Positions 24,884-33,899 of a stretch of DNA of 64,000 nucleotides are shown piece after piece. The stretch covers positions 1-64,000 of the forward strand of contig DUQG01000038.1 in the NCBI GenBank assembly GCA_012837935.1. Direction: 5' to 3'. Numbering within the stretch: position 1 is the stretch's first letter; each line of letters begins with the position of its first letter. Under the pieces are notes generated by a model. That model saw nothing but the letters and a program-made list of their open reading frames with translations, did not search any database and was not told the origin of the DNA. The position numbers were made by a program, and so were the translations under genes. This DNA is from Bacteroidales bacterium (GTDB lineage: Bacteria; Bacteroidota; Bacteroidia; Bacteroidales; Paludibacteraceae).

Positions 24884-27508
24884 ATGAAAACTCTAAAAAA
24901 CATCATCATAACAGTTCTACTTTTGCTAATCAGCATAGTAGCTAACGCCCAATCCAAACAAATTACCCTTTCAGCTAAAAACGCACCGATAAAAGAAGTT
25001 TTTGCTCAAATTCAGCAAAAAAGCGATTACCGCATTCTCTATAACGATGAAGTAGTGGCGGATGAATTGCGGGTAAGTGTAAATGCAAGCAATCTAAGCG
25101 TAAAAGATATTTTAACCCAAATGCTTGCGGGTACGAAATTAACTTTTATTTTGCATTCAGACGATTTGATAATTGTTACGCGCGAAGATTTGCTGAATAA
25201 ATCAGTTGAAATTTTTGGACGAATAGCAGACGAGAATAATCAGCCGGTTGAATTTGCCAACGTTATTCTTTACGAAGCAAACAATCCCGACCGAATAAAA
25301 CAAGGATGTGTTTCCAATGCTCAGGGTGGATATAAATTGGTCAATCTGCTGCCTGGAAATTACAAGATAAAAGTCTCTTTTGTCGGGTATGAAACGCTGA
25401 TGGCAGATATTTCCATTGATAACCGGAGCGAAAAAACGATTAAACGTGATTTTCAGCTTAAAGCAAATATTCAAAATCTGGATGAAGTCGTTGTGGAAGG
25501 CGAACGGCGAGTTTTAACTGCCGAAGTAGGGAAGCTGGTTTTTTATATGCCAACTTTGCTGAAAAATAAATCTGCCACCAATGCTTATGAAGCATTAAAG
25601 GAAATTCCGGGAGTAATGGAGCAAAACGAACAAATTGCACTACTCGGTACAAGCGGAACAACTGTGCTTATAGACGGCAAAAAAGCCAATATGACCACGG
25701 CTCAGCTAATGAGTTTATTACGTTCTATTCCTTTGTCTCGACTTGAAAACGTGGAACTAATGTACAGCGTGCCACCACAGTACAATATTCGCGGGTCGGC
25801 TATCAACGTGATACTCAAACAACAGAGCGACAATGTCGAAAGTCTGTGGCAAGGAGAAGTGGCAGGAGAATTTAGAAATCGCTATTATCCCGGTGGCGAA
25901 GGTCGTGTAAGTGTGGTCTATTTGGGAAAGCAAACAGTGGTTGACGCACTCTATTCGTATGGTAATTTCAGAAGTCTTAACAAAGAAATACTCGAATCGG
26001 GACATACACTCAAAGGCACAGTTTACCCTGTTTTTCAAGAAAGTGGCGGAATAAATAAATATCAAATTCACAATACCCGCTTAGCACTTCAACATAAATT
26101 CAGCAACAAAGATAAGGTTGATTTTTCCTACGTGGGAATGTTTGATCTTTCGACCAACGACCGTACTGCAACTACAAAGATTGAAGGAGTGGAAACCGAC
26201 ACCAAAACATACAAATCCGGTCCTTCATATACACATAATTTCAAAGCGGATTATTCCACCCATTTTGGGTTAAATCTTGGAGCAGATTTTACATTATATG
26301 ATGATGAATCGGATTATTCTGTACAAAACGAACAGCAAACTTCGTCCGCTTTTACAGAAAAACTGATCTATCAATCCAAACAAAAAATTCATCGCACTAT
26401 GTTTTATGCTAACCAATCGCATCAGTTGAAAAACAATTGGAGTATCAACTACGGCATAAACTATTCGGGTGCAAACACGCAAAACCGTTCGGTAGTAGAG
26501 CAAAACGGTTCCGGCTTTGATGAAGCTTCATTTGACACATGGCAACGTGAACATATTTGGAATTTCTTTGCGGGTTTTTCTAAGTCGTTTTCTAAAAAAT
26601 TATCGGTTCAGGCATCATTGGCGGCGGAGTATTACAATGCAAAAGAAACATCGAAAGGAGAAACGAAGGAGCTTTGGAATGATGTGGCGTGGTTTCCTAC
26701 GCTTAACGCAAGCTACAACGCATCGCCCGACCATATATTTCAATTTGCCGTATCGTCCGATAAAACTTATCCGCCATATTGGTCACTCAATCCAAATAAC
26801 TATTATATAGGATATTACAGTTTGGTATTAGGAAATCCACATCTGCGTCCACAACGTGATTATGGTGTTGGACTTACCTATATTTACAAACAAAAATACA
26901 TTATCCGTTCTTATCTTAATTACATTCCCGATTATTTTACGCAATTACCCTATCAATCGCGCGAGAAATTGCAACAGGAATTTATAGAACAAAATTTCAC
27001 GTACAGGCAAAATATAGGTTTGATGGGAATAGTGCGGTTTAATATCGGCAGACGTATTTCATCGAGATTGGTTGCTAACGCGATGTATTGGCGTGAAAAA
27101 GACGATGAGTTTTTTGACATCTCGTTCGACCGAAAGACTATTATGACAATTTTCAATATGAATAACGATATTACTTTTTCTGCAAAACCCGATATAAAGA
27201 TGAATATTTCGGGATATGTTGCACCTTTCGGAGGTATTCAGGGTATATACGATTTGGGAGCATCGGGAAATCTGTCATCATCTCTTATGTGGACATTCGA
27301 CAAAGACCGTGCTCGCTTAATCCTTAAAGCTGATGATATTTTTAATACTCGTACACCCACAGCTTCCATAGATTATAAGGGACAAAAAAGTATGTTAAAA
27401 GCTTATCGCTACACCCGTACTTTCTCAATATCATTTGTCTATCGATTTGGTGGTTACAAGGAGAGAGAGCGGAAAGAAGTGGATACTTCCCGTTTTGGAA
27501 CGAAGTAA
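24884..27508 (+). CDS. TonB-linked-type outer membrane beta-barrel protein
   Basis: 874 residues. Signal peptide 1-22 (ends ANAQ). Residues 24-102 form a secretin/TonB short N-terminal (STN) domain, the FecR-contacting module. Residues 108-190 form a carboxypeptidase-regulatory-like domain (EIFGRIADENNQPVEFANV). About 205-315 is the plug (ALKEIPGVMEQ, TTVLIDGKKA). The rest is a beta-barrel ending in a strand (YRYTRTFSISFVYRFGG). It belongs to the outer membrane beta-barrel group found with ECF/FecR pairs. The substrate is unknown; no SusD partner follows. Its last 37 codons and downstream DNA also occur at 22500-22796. Confidence 0.9.
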   Translation: MKTLKNIIITVLLLLISIVANAQSKQITLSAKNAPIKEVFAQIQQKSDYRILYNDEVVADELRVSVNASNLSVKDILTQMLAGTKLTFILHSDDLIIVTREDLLNKSVEIFGRIADENNQPVEFANVILYEANNPDRIKQGCVSNAQGGYKLVNLLPGNYKIKVSFVGYETLMADISIDNRSEKTIKRDFQLKANIQNLDEVVVEGERRVLTAEVGKLVFYMPTLLKNKSATNAYEALKEIPGVMEQNEQIALLGTSGTTVLIDGKKANMTTAQLMSLLRSIPLSRLENVELMYSVPPQYNIRGSAINVILKQQSDNVESLWQGEVAGEFRNRYYPGGEGRVSVVYLGKQTVVDALYSYGNFRSLNKEILESGHTLKGTVYPVFQESGGINKYQIHNTRLALQHKFSNKDKVDFSYVGMFDLSTNDRTATTKIEGVETDTKTYKSGPSYTHNFKADYSTHFGLNLGADFTLYDDESDYSVQNEQQTSSAFTEKLIYQSKQKIHRTMFYANQSHQLKNNWSINYGINYSGANTQNRSVVEQNGSGFDEASFDTWQREHIWNFFAGFSKSFSKKLSVQASLAAEYYNAKETSKGETKELWNDVAWFPTLNASYNASPDHIFQFAVSSDKTYPPYWSLNPNNYYIGYYSLVLGNPHLRPQRDYGVGLTYIYKQKYIIRSYLNYIPDYFTQLPYQSREKLQQEFIEQNFTYRQNIGLMGIVRFNIGRRISSRLVANAMYWREKDDEFFDISFDRKTIMTIFNMNNDITFSAKPDIKMNISGYVAPFGGIQGIYDLGASGNLSSSLMWTFDKDRARLILKADDIFNTRTPTASIDYKGQKSMLKAYRYTRTFSISFVYRFGGYKERERKEVDTSRFGTK

Positions 27509-27555
27509 TGTAAAAACAATTCTGAATAAATAACTGTAACATTTTGTTACCCAAA

Positions 27556-27592
27556 CCGTCTGCTATGTGAATAGCGGACGGATTAGCTTTTT
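27556..27592 (+). terminator. terminator after barrel gene
   Basis: CCGTCTGCTAT/ATAGCGGACGG with a GTGA loop, then TTAGCTTTTTT. The duplicate at 22769-22796 differs at a paired position but keeps pairing. The 27593-27813 spacer shows no gene; 27770-27805 has GATG-type repeats. Confidence 0.8.
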
Positions 27593-27813
27593 TAAGTTTA
27601 ATGAATTTTTATACAGAAAATTTCAATTTATTTAACACTAAAACCAAGTTTTTTAATTGGTTGTTTGTCAAAAATTTAGTTCCTTTGCAGATTATTGTTA
27701 AAAAAATGGGACAAGGCGATGGATTAACATGCAAATCTTTTTCGTAATGTGAAACGGAGTAGCGCAATGAACATCCTGCATCTTACACCCAACATCAAAC
27801 AAAAGTAAATATT

Positions 27814-30624
27814 ATGACTAAAATTAGAATTTTTGTAATCAGCTTGCTGGCAGTATTTGCAGCAAGTTTGGCTGCACAACAGATGCAACCGCTTCCGTTA
27901 GACCCGAAAGTTCGTTACGGAGTTTTGGAAAACGGACTAACTTACTACATTCGCCACAACCAAGAGCCTAAGGAACGTGCCGAATTCCATATTGCTCAGA
28001 ATGTAGGTGCAATTTTGGAAGAAGACCATCAAGACGGTTTAGCACACTTCCTTGAGCACATGGCATTTAACGGAACAAAAAACTTTCCCGACAAAGGTAT
28101 CATTAACTATTTCGAGCAACAAGGTGTAAAATTCGGTTACGACATCAACGCTTACACTTCGCTGGACGAAACAGTTTATCGCTTGTCGAATGTTCCCACT
28201 ACTCGTGCGGGAATAATTGACAGCGCTTTACTGGTGATGCACGACTGGTCGAGCTTTATTGCTTTGCAAGAGGAAGAGATTGATAACGAACGTGGTGTAA
28301 TTCGCGAAGAGTGGCGTACCGGAAATAATGCACAAAGACGTATGTGGAGAAAATCAAATGAACTACGCTATCCCGGCAGCCAATATGCTAAGCGTGACGT
28401 AATCGGTGATACTGCAGTAATCAACAACTTTACCTACGATGCGCTACGTGATTATTATAAAAAATGGTATCGTCCCGATCAACAGGCAATTGTTGTGGTG
28501 GGTGATATTGATGTGGATGAGATTGAGAACAAAATCAAAACACTTTTTGCTGACATTCCACGTAAAGAAAATTTTGGCGAACGTCCAATTTACGAAATTG
28601 AAAACAACGCAGAGCCGATTGTGGCTATCGTTACCGACCCGGAAGCAAGTCAAACACAGTTGAGAATTGATTTCAAAAAAGACAAACTGCCAAAAGAACT
28701 GCAACTATCCATGGTAGGATACAGTATGGGAGTGGTAAATAACTTGATAAATTCGGTTATGAATGAACGTTTTGAAGAAATCAGTTTACAAGCTGATGCA
28801 CCGTTTGTGGGTGCTTACTCAGTTTATACAGAGTTGGTGAAATCCAAAGATGCATTTATCAATATAGTTGTACCTAAAGAAGGAGGGGAACTTGAAGGAT
28901 TTAAGGCATTGGCTATAGAATTGGAAAAATTAAAACGTTTCGGATTTACCAATGCAGAAGTGGAGCGTGCAAAAACCAATATGCTTTCTTCTTATGAAAA
29001 AGCTTATAACGAAAGAAACAACCAAAAAAGTCAGCAGTTGGCACGAGAGTATATACGTCACTACTTGAGCAATGAACCTGCACCGGGCATTGAAACCGAA
29101 TTTGAAATGGTAAAAATGATGCTTCCGCAAATCACGGCAGAAGTGGTAAATCAGGTGGCTAAAGCCTATATTACTGATGAAAACGTAATTATCGATGTTA
29201 CGGCACCGGAAAAAGAAACGGTAAAAGTTCCTACCAAAGAACAACTTTTGGGTGCAATTGCCGAAGCTAAAAACGCAGAACTAACTGCGAAAGCGGAAGA
29301 AGAAGCCAGCCGTCCGTTAATAGCCGAAAAACCGAAAGCAGGTAAATTTGGAAAAATCAAAGAAAACAAAGAGATGGGTACTTCGGAAGTAACTTTGAAA
29401 AACGGCATTAAGCTGATATTTAAACCAACTACTTTCAAAAAAGACGAAATTAGACTTCGTGCATTTAGTGAAGGCGGATTATCCAAAGTGAAAAACATTG
29501 CCGATTTGCCTTCTGCTACTATGGCAACAGACATTGTAACATCAAACGGTATTGGCGATTTTACAGCTACGGAATTAACCCGTGCACTGACCGGAAAAAT
29601 TGCTTCTGCTTCACCTCGTATCGGTAAATATGAAGAAGATATTGCCGGAAATTCGTCTGTAAAAGACTTTGAAACCATGTTGCAATTGTTTTATCTCTAC
29701 TTTACGGCACCCCGCAAAGATGACAACTCTTTCGGCGCATTGATGAACATGTATAAAACCGTATTGGCAAATGCAGAAAAAAATCCGAATAAGACATTTA
29801 GCGATAGTGTTCAGGTAACAATGTCCGGAAACGACCCGCGTTTAGTATTGGTTAATCTGGAAATGTTAGATAAAATTGACCAAGACAAAGCGATTGAAAT
29901 TTACAAAGAACGCTATGCTAATCCGGCTGACTTTACCTTTATCTTTGTAGGTAATATCGATCCAAATGATAAAGCTACGCAAGACTTGATAGAAACTTAT
30001 TTGGGTGGATTGAAAACAACGAAAGAGAAAGAAAGTTTCGATAAAGTCTATAACGAAACACCAAAAGGATTTGTGAAAAACTACTTCAAGCGTGAAATGC
30101 AAACGAAAAAAGCATCCAATCGCATTCTTTATACCGGAGCAATGCCCTACAATATTAATTCTATGGTACACATGAATGCTATCGGTAGTATTTTGAATAT
30201 ACGTTATTTGGAAAGCATTCGTGAGAAAGAAGGCGGTTCGTACGGAGTAGGAGTAGGCGCATATGCAGTTAATGAGCCTGTAGAAGAAGCTGCTATTGTA
30301 ATGCAGTTTGATACCGACCCCGAAAAACAGGAGCGTTTGATGAGTATTATTCATCAAGAAATAGATGAAATTGTGAAAAACGGTCCGAAACCGGAAGACC
30401 TGCAAAAAGTAAAAGAAAATATGTTGAAACAATACGCCCAAGATTTGGAGCAAAACACTTGGTGGTCCGGCGCTTTGGAAATTTACTATAAAGATGGAAT
30501 CAATCGTTTGAAAGACTACAAAGCAGCGGTAGAAGCACTGACGGCAGAGAGCATCCAGAAAACCCTGAAACAAGTAGTTGACCAGAAAAATGTGATTGAA
30601 GTGGTAATGTTGCCGGAAAACTAA
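27814..30624 (+). CDS. secreted M16-family zinc peptidase
   Basis: 936 residues with a signal peptide (IFVISLLAVFAASLAAQQ). The inverted zinc motif HFLEH is at residues 78-82 (AHFLEHMAFNGTKNFP), with the distal glutamate in EEEIDNERGVIREEW. Two M16 repeats are present: the active N-terminal pair and a C-terminal pair lacking HxxEH (about residues 530-930, KEGGSYGVGVGAYAV). Length fits the single-chain insulinase/PqqL-type periplasmic peptidases common in Bacteroidota. Probably clips peptides in the periplasm. Monocistronic and followed by a clear terminator. Confidence 0.93.
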   Translation: MTKIRIFVISLLAVFAASLAAQQMQPLPLDPKVRYGVLENGLTYYIRHNQEPKERAEFHIAQNVGAILEEDHQDGLAHFLEHMAFNGTKNFPDKGIINYFEQQGVKFGYDINAYTSLDETVYRLSNVPTTRAGIIDSALLVMHDWSSFIALQEEEIDNERGVIREEWRTGNNAQRRMWRKSNELRYPGSQYAKRDVIGDTAVINNFTYDALRDYYKKWYRPDQQAIVVVGDIDVDEIENKIKTLFADIPRKENFGERPIYEIENNAEPIVAIVTDPEASQTQLRIDFKKDKLPKELQLSMVGYSMGVVNNLINSVMNERFEEISLQADAPFVGAYSVYTELVKSKDAFINIVVPKEGGELEGFKALAIELEKLKRFGFTNAEVERAKTNMLSSYEKAYNERNNQKSQQLAREYIRHYLSNEPAPGIETEFEMVKMMLPQITAEVVNQVAKAYITDENVIIDVTAPEKETVKVPTKEQLLGAIAEAKNAELTAKAEEEASRPLIAEKPKAGKFGKIKENKEMGTSEVTLKNGIKLIFKPTTFKKDEIRLRAFSEGGLSKVKNIADLPSATMATDIVTSNGIGDFTATELTRALTGKIASASPRIGKYEEDIAGNSSVKDFETMLQLFYLYFTAPRKDDNSFGALMNMYKTVLANAEKNPNKTFSDSVQVTMSGNDPRLVLVNLEMLDKIDQDKAIEIYKERYANPADFTFIFVGNIDPNDKATQDLIETYLGGLKTTKEKESFDKVYNETPKGFVKNYFKREMQTKKASNRILYTGAMPYNINSMVHMNAIGSILNIRYLESIREKEGGSYGVGVGAYAVNEPVEEAAIVMQFDTDPEKQERLMSIIHQEIDEIVKNGPKPEDLQKVKENMLKQYAQDLEQNTWWSGALEIYYKDGINRLKDYKAAVEALTAESIQKTLKQVVDQKNVIEVVMLPEN

Positions 30625-30649
30625 TTGAAGTAAATTAATTTTCAGATAT

Positions 30650-30681
30650 AAAAAAGCTGTCTTTTAGGGCAGCTTTTTTTG
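30650..30681 (+). terminator. terminator after M16 peptidase
   Basis: AAAAAAGCTG/CAGCTTTTTTT stem with a 10-nt loop (30650-30680). Confidence 0.85.
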
Positions 30682-30706
30682 TGGGGAGCGTAGGCATCTT
30701 GCCGAT

Positions 30707-30732
30707 ATGTTCGGCTGGAAGCCGAACATCCC
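30707..30732 (-). repeat. REP-like hairpin
   Basis: ATGTTCGGCT-GGA-AGCCGAACAT then CCC; on the minus strand it reads GGGATGTTCGGCTTCC and so on. Identical to the copy at 8099-8124. Confidence 0.7.
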
Positions 30733-30761
30733 AACAAAATCAAAACAATCATTAAAAACAA

Positions 30762-30791
30762 TTGCTAACAGGAATATCTTTTATATTTTTG
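30762..30791 (+). promoter_or_regulatory. promoter of hisH-tgt unit
   Basis: TTG (30762-30764), 19 nt, TATTTTTG (30784-30791), 18 nt before the hisH ATG. Confidence 0.6.
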
Positions 30792-30809
30792 TAGTTTCAA
30801 ATCATTTGG

Positions 30810-31433
30810 ATGAAAGTAACAATCATAAAGTACAATGCAGGGAATATCCGTTCGGTGGATTTTGCTTTACGAAGATTAGGCGTAGAACCGCTTATAACGG
30901 ATAATCCTAATGAAATTCGCTCTGCCGACCGAATTATTTTTCCCGGTGTGGGCGAAGCTTCATCGGCGATGCACTACTTAAGAAATCAGAAGTTGGATAA
31001 GTTGATTGTCGATTTGAAACAGCCTGTTTTGGGGATTTGTTTGGGAATGCAGTTGATGTGCAGCCATTCCGAAGAGAATAACACGGAGTGTTTAGGGATT
31101 TTCGAGCAGAAAGTCAGAAGATTTCCCGAGATGGATGTAAAAGTTCCAAAAATTGGTTGGGACAATATCTATTCTCTTAAAACAGATTTGTTTAAGGACA
31201 TTCCAGAACGAGAATATGTCTATTTCGTGCACGGTTTCTATGTGGAAAAATGCGATTACAGTATAGCCTTATCTGAATATGGAATTGAATACAGTGCCGG
31301 AATACAACGAAATAATTTTTATGCCGTTCAGTTTCATCCGGAAAAATCGGGTGTAGCAGGACAAAAAATAATAGAAAATTTTTTAGGGCTAAAACAGCCG
31401 TTAACTGAGAAAAAAGTAGCTGCCAACTCATAG
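30810..31433 (+). CDS. hisH: imidazole glycerol phosphate synthase subunit HisH
   Basis: 207 residues, class I glutamine amidotransferase. The nucleophile elbow is GICLGMQLMCSHSEENN (catalytic Cys), with oxyanion and His/Glu segments VHGFYV and AVQFHPEKSG. With HisF it makes imidazole glycerol phosphate and AICAR in histidine synthesis. No other his gene lies nearby; it has its own promoter and is followed 22 nt later by tgt. The last residues (about KKVAANS) and the stop codon are formed by a hairpin repeat at 31414-31446, so the tail is probably a recent extension. Confidence 0.9.
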   Translation: MKVTIIKYNAGNIRSVDFALRRLGVEPLITDNPNEIRSADRIIFPGVGEASSAMHYLRNQKLDKLIVDLKQPVLGICLGMQLMCSHSEENNTECLGIFEQKVRRFPEMDVKVPKIGWDNIYSLKTDLFKDIPEREYVYFVHGFYVEKCDYSIALSEYGIEYSAGIQRNNFYAVQFHPEKSGVAGQKIIENFLGLKQPLTEKKVAANS

Positions 31434-31446
31434 TTGGCTGCTACTT
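31414..31446. repeat. hairpin overlapping the hisH stop codon
   Basis: 15-bp stem with one mismatch around a CAT loop (AGTAGCTGCCAACT, CAT, AGTTGGCTGCTACT). It spans the hisH stop at 31431-31433. It may also attenuate transcription into tgt. Confidence 0.7.
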
Positions 31447-31455
31447 AAAGATATA

Positions 31456-32586
31456 ATGAAATTCAAACTACAACATACAGACCCAAACAGCAAAGCACGC
31501 ACGGGCGTAATCACAACCGATCACGGCGAAATTCGCACACCCATTTTTATGCCGGTTGGCACGGTGGGGAGTGTGAAGGGAGTTCATTTTCAAGAATTAC
31601 GGGAAGAAGTGAAAGCGCAGATTATTCTTGGAAATACTTACCACTTGTATTTACGTCCCGGATTGGAAGTGTTGGAGCAAGCGGGTGGACTGCATAAGTT
31701 TAATAGTTGGGATAGCCCTATTTTGACCGATAGTGGCGGATATCAAGTCTTTTCACTCGCCGGAACGAGAAAGATGCACGAGGAAGGCGTTACGTTTAGT
31801 TCGCATATTGATGGAAGTAAGCATCTTTTTACACCGGAAAAAGTGGTGGATATCCAGCGAGTGATTGGTGCCGATATTATGATGGCTTTGGATGAGTGTA
31901 CGCCCGGAACTGCTGACTACAACTACGCCAAAACTTCGATGGAATTAACACATCGCTGGCTTGAACGAGGAATCAAACGTTTTGATGAAACAGAGGCTAA
32001 ATACGGTTACTCACAAACTTTTTTCCCGATTGTACAAGGCTGTGTTTATCCCGATTTGCGCAGGCAGTCGGCTGAGTTTATAGCTTCTCAGGAAAGGGAA
32101 GGATACGCCATTGGAGGACTTGCGGTGGGTGAACCTGCCGAAGTGATGTATGAGATGATTGAATTAGTCAATGAGATTTTGCCGGAAGATAAACCACGCT
32201 ACCTGATGGGTGTGGGTACGCCGATTAATATCTTGGAAGCCATTGAGCGAGGTGTAGATATGTTCGACTGTGTAATGCCGACTCGAAACGGGCGAAATGG
32301 AATGCTTTTCACATCGCAAGGCATTATGAATATGCGGAATGAGAAGTGGAAAAACGATTTTTCGCCGATTGATGAATTTGGCACGGCAACAGTGGATAAA
32401 GTGCATACAAAAGCCTATCTACGTCATCTTTTTATAGCCAAAGAGTTACTCGCTATGCAGATAGCATCGGTGCATAATTTGGCATTTTATCTGTGGCTTG
32501 TGGATGAAGCTCGCAAGCATATTGAAGCAGGTGATTTCACTTTGTGGAAAAAAGAAATGGTGCAGCGGCTTGGACAAAGACTCTAA
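31456..32586 (+). CDS. tgt: queuine tRNA-ribosyltransferase
   Basis: 376 residues, TIM-barrel Tgt that exchanges guanine 34 for the queuosine precursor in tRNAs for Asp, Asn, His and Tyr. Both catalytic aspartates are visible: D92 in TDSGGYQVFS and D271 in MFDCVMPTR. The zinc site is odd: where bacterial Tgt has CxCxxC, this protein has G309, A311 and D314, while the fourth ligand H340 (SVHNLAFY) is kept. The permease gene follows after 122 nt, a common Bacteroidota order. Confidence 0.93.
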   Translation: MKFKLQHTDPNSKARTGVITTDHGEIRTPIFMPVGTVGSVKGVHFQELREEVKAQIILGNTYHLYLRPGLEVLEQAGGLHKFNSWDSPILTDSGGYQVFSLAGTRKMHEEGVTFSSHIDGSKHLFTPEKVVDIQRVIGADIMMALDECTPGTADYNYAKTSMELTHRWLERGIKRFDETEAKYGYSQTFFPIVQGCVYPDLRRQSAEFIASQEREGYAIGGLAVGEPAEVMYEMIELVNEILPEDKPRYLMGVGTPINILEAIERGVDMFDCVMPTRNGRNGMLFTSQGIMNMRNEKWKNDFSPIDEFGTATVDKVHTKAYLRHLFIAKELLAMQIASVHNLAFYLWLVDEARKHIEAGDFTLWKKEMVQRLGQRL

Positions 32587-32708
32587 TTTCGAGTTCCGTG
32601 TTTCAGGTTCCATGTTTTGCGCTCTGAGAGCAATACTCAGAACTAAAAACTAAATACTTGTTTACTTGTTAATAGGTTTACTCGTTTACTATCAATTTGT
32701 TTACTGTT

Positions 32709-33812
32709 ATGAAAATTAATTATCAAAAAATAGGATTAAAGAAACTGGATGTTTACATTATCAAGAAATTTCTTGGTACGTTTTTCTTTTCCATTATTTT
32801 GATATTGAGTATCGCGGTTGTTTTTGATATTACGGAGAAAATAGATGATTTCTATGAAAACAATGCACCCTTAAACGTTATTGCGTTTGACTACTATCTT
32901 AGCTTTTTACCTTATTACGCCTATCTTTTTACGCCGCTGTTTACCTTTATTTCGGTTATTTTCTTTACTTCCAAAATGGCGAATAACACCGAAATTGTGG
33001 CTATGCTTGCTAGCGGTATAAGTTTCAATCGCTTGATGAAACCTTACTTTATTTCGGCAATGGTAATTACCAGTTTTGCTTTTGTGTTGGGTGCTTTCGT
33101 TATTCCTAAATCCACGGAAACTTTGCTGGATTTTGAGGCGACTTATATTAAACCCGGACAACGGTCGGATAACGCACACAATGTGCAAATGGAGATAGAA
33201 AAAGATGTTATTCTCTACATAGATCGTTATGAAATAAGTGAAAAAACAGGGTATCGTTTTTCGCTTGAAAAGTTTGAAGATAAAACCTTGGTTTCTCGTC
33301 TTACGGCTGAAACTATAAAGTGGGATACATTGCATAACTACACGGTAAACAATTATCTACTGCGTACTTTTGACGGAATGCGTGAGAAGTTGGAACGAGG
33401 CACGTCGTTGGATACGGTCTTAAATGTACAGCCAAAGGAATTTTACATTACTGCCAATGAAGCACCGCAAATGAGCTTATTCGAACTTAGGTCGCATATT
33501 AAGAAACAAAAGCAACGTGGTGTAGGAAATATTCAGGCGTTCGAAGACGAGTATTACAGACGTTTTTCAACATCTATTTCTGTGCTAATAATGACACTGA
33601 TTGGAGTGTCCCTTTCGTCAAGAAAAGTAAGAGGCGGAATGGGTATAAACTTGGGGATAGGTTTAGCACTTAGCGGTCTGTATGTGGTGTTTACTACCTT
33701 GTCCACTACTTTTGCAGTTAATGGCGTGATGCCTACTTTGCTGGCTGTTTGGTTACCCAATATTACTTTCTTTACTGTGGCGGCATTTCTGTATATGAAG
33801 GCGCCTAAATAG
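32709..33812 (+). CDS. LptF/LptG-family permease (YjgP/YjgQ)
   Basis: 367 residues from the ATG at 32709; the longer reading uses a TTG at 32697. Three N-terminal transmembrane helices (YIIKKFLGTFFFSIILILSI at the start), a periplasmic beta-jellyroll of about 140 residues, then three C-terminal helices (GINLGIGLALSGLYVVFTTL). LptF and LptG are the inner-membrane half of the LptB2FG exporter that lifts LPS to the periplasmic bridge. Only one such gene is present here, as is usual when lptF and lptG are unlinked. Which of the two it is cannot be told; it follows tgt. Confidence 0.87.
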   Translation: MKINYQKIGLKKLDVYIIKKFLGTFFFSIILILSIAVVFDITEKIDDFYENNAPLNVIAFDYYLSFLPYYAYLFTPLFTFISVIFFTSKMANNTEIVAMLASGISFNRLMKPYFISAMVITSFAFVLGAFVIPKSTETLLDFEATYIKPGQRSDNAHNVQMEIEKDVILYIDRYEISEKTGYRFSLEKFEDKTLVSRLTAETIKWDTLHNYTVNNYLLRTFDGMREKLERGTSLDTVLNVQPKEFYITANEAPQMSLFELRSHIKKQKQRGVGNIQAFEDEYYRRFSTSISVLIMTLIGVSLSSRKVRGGMGINLGIGLALSGLYVVFTTLSTTFAVNGVMPTLLAVWLPNITFFTVAAFLYMKAPK

Positions 33813-33886
33813 AGATTGTTCTTATCTTTTTAAAAACTTGTTGATAACTTTCCTTTTATAAATTCAGTCAATCCGATTAGTTTCAT

Positions 33887-33894
33887 TACTTTTG
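33887..33894 (+). promoter_or_regulatory. -7 box very close to the HU-SPOR start
   Basis: TACTTTTG ends only 5 nt before the ATG at 33900, so transcription would begin at or near the start codon (possible leaderless mRNA). The -33 element is weak. Confidence 0.4.
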
Positions 33895-33899
33895 CATTG

